Source of the DNA: JACQAP01 sp035548375
Lineage (GTDB): Bacteria; Pseudomonadota; Gammaproteobacteria; Burkholderiales; JACQAP01
DNA: 64,000 nt
Assembly: GCA_035548375.1 (NCBI GenBank)
Contig: DASZTG010000022.1
Location: 1 to 64,000 of the forward strand
Direction: 5' to 3'
Made by a program: the position numbers and the translations under genes. The notes under the pieces are model-generated. The model saw only the letters and a list, made by a program, of their open reading frames with translations. It was not told where the DNA came from and did no database searches. This document shows, one piece after another, positions 53,354-64,000 of the stretch; position 1 is the first letter of the stretch, and the number at the start of each line of letters is the position of its first letter.

Positions 53354-54442
53354 TCACGTGTTCTGAACCACGATCTTCGGGAAAGCCGTGCTGTGGTCGC
53401 GGGCCAGGTCGGCAATGCGTGCGGCCACCTTGCGCGCGATCTCCCGATAAATCTGCGCGGACCGGCTTTCGGGTTCCGCGACGACGGTCGGCTTCCCGGA
53501 ATCCGCACTCTCGCGGATCTTGATGTCCAGCGGCAGGCTGCCGAGCACCTCGACCTTGTAGTCCGCGCTCATGCGCGAAGCGCCGCCTTCGCCAAAGATG
53601 TGCTCCTCGTGCCCGCAGTTCGAACAGACGTGCACGCTCATGTTTTCGACGATGCCGAGGATGGGCACGCCGACCTTCTCGAACATCTTGAGGCCCTTGC
53701 GCGCGTCGATCAGCGCGATGTCCTGGGGCGTGGTGACGATAACGGCGCCGGTGAGCGGAACCTTTTGCGAGAGCGTCAGCTGGATGTCGCCGGTGCCGGG
53801 CGGCAGGTCGACGACCAGATAATCGAGGTCATTCCATTTCGTATCGCGCAACAGCTGCTCCAGAGCCTGGGTGACCATCGGCCCGCGCCAGACCATGGGC
53901 GTATCGACGTCGATCAGCACGCCAATCGACATGGCCTGCACGCCGTGGTTGACCATCGGCTCGATGGCCTTGCCGTCCGGCGACATCGGCTTGCCGGTCA
54001 AGCCCATCATCACCTGCTGCGAAGGGCCGTAGATGTCGGCATCCAGGATGCCGACCTTGGCCCCTTCGGCGGCGAGCGCCAGCGCCAGGTTCACCGCGGT
54101 GGTCGATTTGCCGACGCCGCCCTTGCCGGAGGCCACGGCGATGACGTTTCGCACGCCGCCCAGCAGCTTGAGCCCGCGCTGGACGGCGTGGGCGACGATC
54201 TTGAACTCGACATTCACATCGACCTTGCCGACGCCCGGGATGCGGCCGATGCGCTCCGCCAGCTCGTGGCGAATGCCTTCGAGCACGCTTTTCGCGGGGT
54301 AGCCGAGCACTATGTCGAGCGCGACGTCATTGCCGTCGATGCGGATGTTCCGGGCTTCCTTGCCGGCGACATAGTCCTTTCCGGTGACCGGATCGGTGAA
54401 CGTCTGGAGGGCTGCCTTGACCTGCTCTTCGCTGATCGCCAT
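53354..54442 (-). CDS. apbC: Mrp/ApbC iron-sulfur cluster carrier ATPase
   Basis: ApbC binds and hands on Fe-S clusters. It has 362 residues. An N-terminal MIP18/DUF59 domain covers about 4-80. The deviant Walker A SGKGGVGKST is at 105-114, followed by LDADIYGPSQQVMMGL, VVDLPPGTGDIQLTL and the cluster-binding CSNC at 273-276. It is divergent from metG with 137 nt between, the arrangement also found in E. coli (mrp/metG). Confidence 0.96.
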   Translation of the reverse strand: MAISEEQVKAALQTFTDPVTGKDYVAGKEARNIRIDGNDVALDIVLGYPAKSVLEGIRHELAERIGRIPGVGKVDVNVEFKIVAHAVQRGLKLLGGVRNVIAVASGKGGVGKSTTAVNLALALAAEGAKVGILDADIYGPSQQVMMGLTGKPMSPDGKAIEPMVNHGVQAMSIGVLIDVDTPMVWRGPMVTQALEQLLRDTKWNDLDYLVVDLPPGTGDIQLTLSQKVPLTGAVIVTTPQDIALIDARKGLKMFEKVGVPILGIVENMSVHVCSNCGHEEHIFGEGGASRMSADYKVEVLGSLPLDIKIRESADSGKPTVVAEPESRSAQIYREIARKVAARIADLARDHSTAFPKIVVQNT

Positions 54443-54579
54443 GCCTGCTGCCGTGGGAAATCCGTGTGTGCCTTCGAAAGCGAGGGCCGAATTTTATGCC
54501 GATTCTCCGGGGAGTAAAGGGCTTTTGCGGGGGGCCTTTGCTAGAATTCCCGCTTTGCCGCCATGCCGCTTCGCCCGCA

Positions 54580-56667
54580 ATGACCCGCAGGATCCTCGTC
54601 ACCTCCGCGCTGCCGTACGCCAACGGCAGCATCCACCTCGGCCACCTCGTGGAGTACATCCAGACCGATATCTGGGTGCGCTTCCAGAAGATGCAAGGCC
54701 ACGAGGTGCATTACGTCTGCGCGGACGACACGCACGGCACGCCGATCATGCTGCGCGCGGACAAGGAAGGCATTTCGCCCGAGCAGCTCGTCGGCCGCGT
54801 CTACGGCGAGCACACCCGCGACTTCGCCGGCTTCCACGTCGGCTTCGACAACTACTACACGACCAATTCGCCGGAAAACCAGGCGTTCTGCGAGGACATC
54901 TATCGGCAGCTCGACGGCAAGGACCTCATTGCCCGGCGCTCGGTCGAGCAGTTCTACGACCCGGTCAAGCAGATGTTCCTGCCCGACCGCTACATCAAGG
55001 GCGAGTGCCCGAACTGCCATTCGAAGGACCAGTACGGGGACTCTTGCGAGGTCTGCGGCAAGACCTACAGCCCGACGGACCTGATCGAGCCCTACTCGGT
55101 CGTTTCCGGTGCCAAGCCGGAACGCAAGGCCTCCGAGCACCATTTCTTCAAGCTGTCGGACGCGCGTTGCGAGGCCTTCCTGCGCGAGTTCACGCAGGCC
55201 GGCGATCGCCTGCAGCCGGAAGCCGCCAACAAGATGAAGGAGTGGCTGGGTGAGCCCGGCGAGAACAAGCTCGCCGACTGGGACATCTCGCGCGACGCGC
55301 CCTACTTCGGCTTCCCTATCCCGGGCACGAACAACCAGAAGTTCTTTTACGTCTGGCTGGATGCACCGGTGGGCTATTTCGGCAGCTTCCGCAATTACTT
55401 CGAGAAGACCGGGAAGTCACAAAAGGAAATCGACGAGTTCCTGCGGCCGGGAAGCAACACCGAGATGATGCACTTCATCGGCAAGGACATCCTCTACTTC
55501 CACGCCCTGTTCTGGCCGGCAATGCTGCAGTTCGCCGGCTACCGCGTGCCGACGAAGGTTTTTGCCCACGGCTTCCTGACCGTGGACGGCCAGAAGATGT
55601 CCAAGTCGCGCGGCACCTTCATCACCGCCGAGAGCTACCTGCAGCAGGGGCTTAACCCCGAATGGTTGCGCTACTACTACGCCGCCAAGCTGAACTCGAC
55701 AATGGAAGACATCGACCTCAACCTCGACGACTTCGTGGCGCGGGTCAACAGCGACCTGATCGGCAAGTACGTGAACATAGTTAGCCGATACGCAGCTATC
55801 CTCGAGAAGAACTTTGCCGGAGAGATTCTTTCGGAAGATCGTGATCAGCTAGTCAAGACTCGGGGCTATTCGATTCAAGCATATGACGCCGAGGAAGCGA
55901 TTACCGAGGCTTACGAGGCAAGGGAATTTGGGCGCGCTGTGAAAGAAATCATGCGTGTCGCGGATGGAATCAATCAGCTGGTAGATCGACATAAGCCATG
56001 GAGCATGGCGAAAGATCCGACACAGCACGCCGAATTGCATCGAATATGCTCTGACGCGGTAAACGCGTTTCGAATCCTGACCTACTACCTGGCGCCCATT
56101 CTTCCTACAACGGCGGAACGTGTGGCTAACCTTCTTGGTCTCTCGCTTCCGTTGAAGTGGGAAGACTTAGGTAGATCAGCTCCCTCAATAAAGCCCTATA
56201 AGCACCTAATGACACGAGTCGACTCGAAGCAGATTGCCGCGCTGGTCGAAGCTAACAAGGAAACGCTGCAGCCGTCCGCTCCCGCGCAAGCGCCAGCGAA
56301 GAAGGAACCGGAGAAAAAAGTGGAAGCCACCGCCGCCCCGAGCACCATCAGCATCGACGAGTTCATGAAGGTCGACCTGCGCGTCGCGAAAATCGTCAGC
56401 GCCGAGCACGTCGAGGGGGCCGAGAAGCTGCTCAAGCTCCAGCTCGACATCGGCAGCGAAACGCGCCAGGTGTTCGCCGGGATCAAGTCGGCCTACGACC
56501 CGGCAACGCTGGTCGGGCGCTACACGGTGATGGTCGCCAACCTCGCGCCGCGCAAGATGCGCTTCGGCGAATCCCAGGGCATGGTGCTGGCGGCAAGCGG
56601 TGAAGGTCCGGGAATCTTCCTGCTCTCGCCGGACGAAGGCGCGCTGCCCGGTATGAAGGTGAAATAA
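54580..56667 (+). CDS. metG: Methionyl-tRNA synthetase
   Basis: MetG charges initiator and elongator tRNA-Met. The start is the ATG giving MTRRILVTSALPYANGSIHL (695 residues). HLGH is at 19-22, the zinc knuckle cysteines at C143, C146, C156 and C159, KMSKS at 339-343. A Lys/Pro/Ala linker (about 555-580) leads to the C-terminal tRNA-binding OB domain (FMKVDLRVAKIVSAEHVEGA). Residues about 400-548, the anticodon-binding domain, are encoded with very different codons (ATA, AGA, TTA, CTA, CGA) from the flanking parts, as if replaced by recombination, yet the frame and family sequence are intact. Confidence 0.98.
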   Translation: MTRRILVTSALPYANGSIHLGHLVEYIQTDIWVRFQKMQGHEVHYVCADDTHGTPIMLRADKEGISPEQLVGRVYGEHTRDFAGFHVGFDNYYTTNSPENQAFCEDIYRQLDGKDLIARRSVEQFYDPVKQMFLPDRYIKGECPNCHSKDQYGDSCEVCGKTYSPTDLIEPYSVVSGAKPERKASEHHFFKLSDARCEAFLREFTQAGDRLQPEAANKMKEWLGEPGENKLADWDISRDAPYFGFPIPGTNNQKFFYVWLDAPVGYFGSFRNYFEKTGKSQKEIDEFLRPGSNTEMMHFIGKDILYFHALFWPAMLQFAGYRVPTKVFAHGFLTVDGQKMSKSRGTFITAESYLQQGLNPEWLRYYYAAKLNSTMEDIDLNLDDFVARVNSDLIGKYVNIVSRYAAILEKNFAGEILSEDRDQLVKTRGYSIQAYDAEEAITEAYEAREFGRAVKEIMRVADGINQLVDRHKPWSMAKDPTQHAELHRICSDAVNAFRILTYYLAPILPTTAERVANLLGLSLPLKWEDLGRSAPSIKPYKHLMTRVDSKQIAALVEANKETLQPSAPAQAPAKKEPEKKVEATAAPSTISIDEFMKVDLRVAKIVSAEHVEGAEKLLKLQLDIGSETRQVFAGIKSAYDPATLVGRYTVMVANLAPRKMRFGESQGMVLAASGEGPGIFLLSPDEGALPGMKVK

Positions 56668-56679
56668 GGACACTGCGGC

Positions 56680-56961
56680 GTGATCATCACGCGCGGCCTT
56701 CGCATTTCCGGCCGCGTGCAGGGCGTCTGGTTCCGCGAATCCATGCGTCAGCAAGCGGCAATGCTGAAGGTCACCGGCTGGGTACGCAACCGTAGCGACG
56801 GCACGGTCGAAGCGGTCGTGCAGGGCGACGAACCTGCGGTGGAGGCGTTGATCGCATGGGCACGCCGCGGGCCGGAAAACGCCCGGGTCGGGAAAGTCGA
56901 AGTCACCGCGCAGGACGAGTCGGTGCGCTACGAATTCTTCGAGAAGTATCCTACCCTCTAG
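56680..56961 (+). CDS. Acylphosphatase
   Basis: This 93-residue protein starts with GTG, (M)IITRGLRISGRVQGVWFRES, and has the acylphosphatase signature: catalytic Arg in GRVQGVWFRESMRQQAAMLK and Asn in GWVRNRSDGTVEAVVQGDEP. It hydrolyses carboxyl-phosphate bonds such as acetyl or carbamoyl phosphate. It begins 12 nt after metG with AAGGA spanning that stop, so it is cotranscribed. Confidence 0.95.
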   Translation: MIITRGLRISGRVQGVWFRESMRQQAAMLKVTGWVRNRSDGTVEAVVQGDEPAVEALIAWARRGPENARVGKVEVTAQDESVRYEFFEKYPTL

Positions 56962-57067
56962 GACCTTCCCCTCTCCCCGACCCTCTCCCGCAAGGGGCGA
57001 GGGCGATTCAGTCTGAAGCGAAGTAAGACCCTCTCTCCCCTGGCGGGAGAGAGATGGAGAGGGGGAA
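56962..57067. repeat. REP-like CCCTCTCCC repeat element
   Basis: Between the convergent acylphosphatase and lhr ends, CCCTCTCCCGCAAGGGGCGA-GGG (56983-57005) and CCCTCTCTCCCCTGGCGGGA-GAGAG (57031-57055) each form a hairpin, and the outer CCCCTCTCC/GGAGAGGGGG arms pair with each other. Such elements are scattered in many proteobacterial genomes. It probably acts as a bidirectional terminator here. Confidence 0.7.
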
Positions 57068-61390
<4,323 letters not shown>

Positions 61391-61423
61391 GGTCTGTCGA
61401 ATGTAAGGAGTAAACGCGGCGTT

Positions 61424-61915
61424 TCAATCCGACAGCTCGACGCGAAAAAGTTCAGCCAGCCCGGCCAGGTAGGTGACCGCCGCTGGATCACCCTCGGCCG
61501 GCGCCCAGGGCGCTTTCTCCGCCGGGCCGAGCGGATGGTAAGGCCCCGCCTTCGCCTCGAAAATGACTGAGCCCGGTTCGAGCGAGACGAACGTGTGCCA
61601 CGTGCCGTGCGGAAGATTTACGCCGAGATTGTCGCCGCCCGCGCGCAACACCGCTTGCCTCAAAATTTTCCCGCTGTCGTCGAAAATGACCAGGCCCATG
61701 GCGCCGCGAAGGACGAACAGGGTTTCGTCTTTTTCCGGGTCGACATGGCGATGCGGCTGGACATAGGAATCCGGCTCCATCGCGTTCAGCAGGCGGTTGG
61801 CCGGCGCGGATTCCCGCTCATGGAAATTGAAGTTCTTGCGCCGGCGCGGGCTGGCCGCCGCCTGCGCAGATACCGACTCGATCAATTGCGCATCGATGAG
61901 CTCGACCGGCTTCAC
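61424..61915 (-). CDS. WbuC-family cupin metalloprotein
   Basis: I start it at GTG giving (M)KPVELIDAQLIESVSAQAAA (163 residues) because this GTG overlaps the dnaE stop (GTGA). The protein has the WbuC pattern: SPRRRKNFNFHERESAPANR then LLNAMEPDSYVQPHRHVDPE with cupin metal ligands His-x-His and a Glu, LFVLRGAMGLVIFDDSG, and the second cupin motif LPHGTWHTFVSLEPGSVIFE. WbuC is usually found in O-antigen clusters and its activity is unknown to me. Coupling to dnaE is unexpected. Confidence 0.85.
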   Translation of the reverse strand: MKPVELIDAQLIESVSAQAAASPRRRKNFNFHERESAPANRLLNAMEPDSYVQPHRHVDPEKDETLFVLRGAMGLVIFDDSGKILRQAVLRAGGDNLGVNLPHGTWHTFVSLEPGSVIFEAKAGPYHPLGPAEKAPWAPAEGDPAAVTYLAGLAELFRVELSD

Positions 61916-64000
61916 TGGTAGACGACCTGCACGTTCCGGGGTTCCAGCCATTTGCCCAGTTCGGCGATGAGCGCATCGTCGGGGCGCACCTTCCAGTCTT
62001 CGCCGAGGTCGAATTCCGCTGCCGCATTGCCGTTGGTATAGGCGACGGATACGCGCAGGTTGCCGTTGCGATAAGGCTCCAGCATTTTCTTCAGCCGCTT
62101 CGCATCCGCCTGCCCGTTCATCGAGATCTTGAGATTGCGCCCGAAGCGCGCGCGTATGCCGGCGAGATCGTGGATTTTCTCCGCCGCGATGCGCATGACC
62201 ACGTTGTCGGCGCCTTCTTCGCCGCCGCGCCGGAATGACCGGACCTTGGCCTCGACGAGCACGATCGCATCTTCGCGAACGAGGTTGCGGTGGCGGTCCA
62301 GCACCTCGTCGTAAACGACCACTTCAACGCGCGCGGTGCCGTCCGACAGCAGCATGACCATCATGCGTCCGCTGGCGGTTTTCTGCATGCGCACGGATTC
62401 CACCACACCCGCGATGTTCTGCTGGCGCGCGCCCTCTTCCGGCGCGGGCGGCAATAGCTTGGAGAGCCGCGAGCGCACGACGGAAGAAAACTCTTCCTCG
62501 TAGAACTTGAACGGATGGGCGCTGTAGTAAAAACCCAGCGCCAGCTTCTCGTTCTGCAGCTTCTCAGCCTCGTCCCAGCGCGGCACATCGAGCAGCGCAG
62601 GCCCCTGCGCCGCAACCGATGCCTCGCCGAACAGGCTGACCTGCGACGCGGAACGGCTGGCCTGCTCCGCGGCCTCCATCGCAATGCCGACTGAAGCCAG
62701 CAGGCTGGCGCGATGGTCGTAGAGGGAATCGAATGCACCCGCGCGCACCAGGGATTCGATCACGCGGCGATTGACGATGCGACGATCTACACGATTGCAG
62801 AAGTCGAACAAATCCTTGAACGGACCGGACGCGCGCGCCTCGATGATGTGCTCGATCGCCGATTGGCCGGTGCCCTTGATGCCGCCCAGGCCATAACGCA
62901 CGCTCTTCTCGTCCACTGGCACGAAACGGTATTCGCTTGCATGGATGTCGGGCGGCAGCACTGTGATGCCGTTCGCCAGCGTGTCCTCATGGAACTGCTG
63001 GACCTTGTCGGTATCGTCCATGATCGCCGACATGTTCGCGGCCATGAATGCGGCGGGATGGTGCGCCTTGAAGTAGGCCGTCTGGTAGGCGACCAGCGCA
63101 TAGGCGGCGGCGTGCGATTTGTTGAAGCCGTAGCCGGCGAACTTCTCCATCAGGTCGAAGATTTCTTCGGCCTTGGCGGGTGTCAACCCATTCTTGCCGG
63201 CGCCTTCGCGGAAGATGCCGCGATGCTGCGCCATTTCCTCCGCCTTCTTCTTGCCCATCGCGCGCCGCAGCAGGTCCGCTCCTCCGAGGCTGTAGCCGCC
63301 GATGATCTGGGCCATCTGCATGACCTGCTCCTGGTAGACCATGATGCCGTAGGTCTCGGCAAGCACGGTCTCCACGCGCGGGTCGGGGTACTCGGCCTTC
63401 TTGCCGTGCTTGCGCTGGCAGAACTCCGGGATCAGCTCCATCGGCCCGGGGCGGTACAGCGCGACCAGCGCGATGATGTCCTCGAAGCGGTCGGGTCGCG
63501 CCTGCTTCAGCAAGTCGCGCATGCCGCGCGATTCGAACTGGAACACGGCCGTCGTATTGGCGCTCGCGAAGATCTTGTAGGCCGGCACATCGTCCAGCGG
63601 CAACTGCTCGAGCACGATCTTCGAGGCCGGATCGAGGCGCTTGATGAAGCGCAGCGTCCAGTCCAGGATGGTCAGCGTGGTCAGGCCGAGGAAGTCGAAC
63701 TTCACCAGCCCGATCGCCTCGACGTCGTCCTTGTCAAGCTGGGACACCGCGCTTTCGGAATTCGAGGCGGTGTAGAGCGGGCAGAAATCGCTCAGCTTGC
63801 CGGGTGCAATCAGCACGCCGCCCGCGTGCATGCCGACGTTGCGGCTGAGTCCCTCGAGCTGGCCAGCCAGTGCCAGCAGCTCGCGCGTCTCTTCCTCGGT
63901 CTCCTCGCGTTCGCGCAGGCGCGGCTCCATCTTGCGCGCCTCTTCCAGCGTAATCAGCTTGCCGGGCTGGAACGGAATCAGCTTCGCCAGCTCGTCCGTG
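61912..64000 (-). CDS. dnaE: DNA polymerase III alpha subunit, 5' part cut by window
   Basis: About 696 C-terminal residues of the replicative polymerase are visible; roughly 460 N-terminal residues, including the PHP domain, lie outside. The segment includes GLSRNVGMHAGGVLIAP, YRPGPMELIPEFCQRKHGKK, YGIMVYQEQVMQMAQIIGGY, GYGFNKSHAAAYALVAYQTA (fingers), helix-hairpin-helix region VRYGLGGIKGTGQSAIEHII, the OB fold IAGVVESVRMQKTASGRMMV and the C-terminal tau-binding region. It is DnaE1 rather than ImuC/DnaE2, because the C-terminal tail and no neighbouring imuA/imuB are as in the replicative form. It overlaps the cupin gene by four bases. Confidence 0.97.
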   Translation of the reverse strand, partial: TDELAKLIPFQPGKLITLEEARKMEPRLREREETEEETRELLALAGQLEGLSRNVGMHAGGVLIAPGKLSDFCPLYTASNSESAVSQLDKDDVEAIGLVKFDFLGLTTLTILDWTLRFIKRLDPASKIVLEQLPLDDVPAYKIFASANTTAVFQFESRGMRDLLKQARPDRFEDIIALVALYRPGPMELIPEFCQRKHGKKAEYPDPRVETVLAETYGIMVYQEQVMQMAQIIGGYSLGGADLLRRAMGKKKAEEMAQHRGIFREGAGKNGLTPAKAEEIFDLMEKFAGYGFNKSHAAAYALVAYQTAYFKAHHPAAFMAANMSAIMDDTDKVQQFHEDTLANGITVLPPDIHASEYRFVPVDEKSVRYGLGGIKGTGQSAIEHIIEARASGPFKDLFDFCNRVDRRIVNRRVIESLVRAGAFDSLYDHRASLLASVGIAMEAAEQASRSASQVSLFGEASVAAQGPALLDVPRWDEAEKLQNEKLALGFYYSAHPFKFYEEEFSSVVRSRLSKLLPPAPEEGARQQNIAGVVESVRMQKTASGRMMVMLLSDGTARVEVVVYDEVLDRHRNLVREDAIVLVEAKVRSFRRGGEEGADNVVMRIAAEKIHDLAGIRARFGRNLKISMNGQADAKRLKKMLEPYRNGNLRVSVAYTNGNAAAEFDLGEDWKVRPDDALIAELGKWLEPRNVQVVYQ

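Noticed and set aside
53230..53508. N-terminal extension of dcd
   Set aside because: Encoded by tandem 7-mers and part of mrp's 3' end; Dcd begins MSIKSDKWIRRM.
54466..54579. Upstream in-frame start of metG
   Set aside because: Adds 38 non-conserved residues over the divergent mrp promoter region; MTRRILVTSALPYANG is the family N-terminus.

Overview
The window is a gene-dense, GC-rich stretch of a bacterial chromosome and consists almost entirely of conserved core genes. Gene content and order point to a betaproteobacterium: truA-trpF-trpB-trpA-accD-folC-SPOR-cvpA-purF-metZ behind leuC-leuD-leuB-asd-fimV, dapB-carA-carB, bamE/fur divergent, recN-nadK/hrcA-hemH, grpE-dnaK-dnaJ, and mrp/metG divergent. 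The order or family cannot be fixed from the sequence alone. No rRNA, tRNA, CRISPR array, prophage or insertion sequence was seen, and no gap between genes exceeds 300 bases.

Layout. 1-5.4 kb (minus): carB (3' end cut by the window), carA, dapB, bamE. 5.5-15.5 kb: fur, recN, nadK, hrcA, hemH, a secreted DUF922 protein, then grpE-dnaK-dnaJ behind a sigma-32-like promoter. 15.6-21.2 kb: cysS, then a plus-strand run of a TPR/NTF2 protein, a Csd6-like L,D-transpeptidase, two cyclophilins and lpxH, with overlapping or near-overlapping ends. 21.2-38.7 kb (minus): a long amino-acid, fatty-acid and purine biosynthesis array from leuC down to metZ. A candidate SAM-II riboswitch followed by an intrinsic terminator stands before metZ. 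38.8-43.0 kb: an MFS transporter, a small HEAGH membrane protein and aroC on minus, thyA-folA on plus. 43.0-50.1 kb (minus): the one clearly accessory block. 50.3-64 kb: Orn/Lys/Arg decarboxylase, dcd, mrp, metG, acylphosphatase, Lhr helicase, a WbuC-like cupin and dnaE (5' end cut by the window).

The most interesting block is 43.0-50.1 kb. A TPR plus outer-membrane beta-barrel protein resembling Slam translocators (DUF560, type XI secretion) is followed by a FecR-domain protein carrying two tandem repeats. Each repeat ends in a hairpin-like motif reminiscent of TbpB-type barrels, the usual Slam cargo. Then come a PaaK/CapK-like adenylate-forming enzyme and a TPR/GT41 (OGT-like) glycosyltransferase with an unusual His-to-Met change in its nucleotide-binding loop. 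I infer an export-and-modify cassette for a surface protein, analogous in logic to HMW1A/B/C but built on a Slam-like translocator.

Other points: patches of foreign-looking codon usage inside metG and cysS; nadK, hrcA and thyA with -10 boxes 6-7 nt before the ATG and no Shine-Dalgarno (likely leaderless); a dispersed family of short-word inverted repeats between genes; and an intrinsic terminator immediately upstream of leuB.
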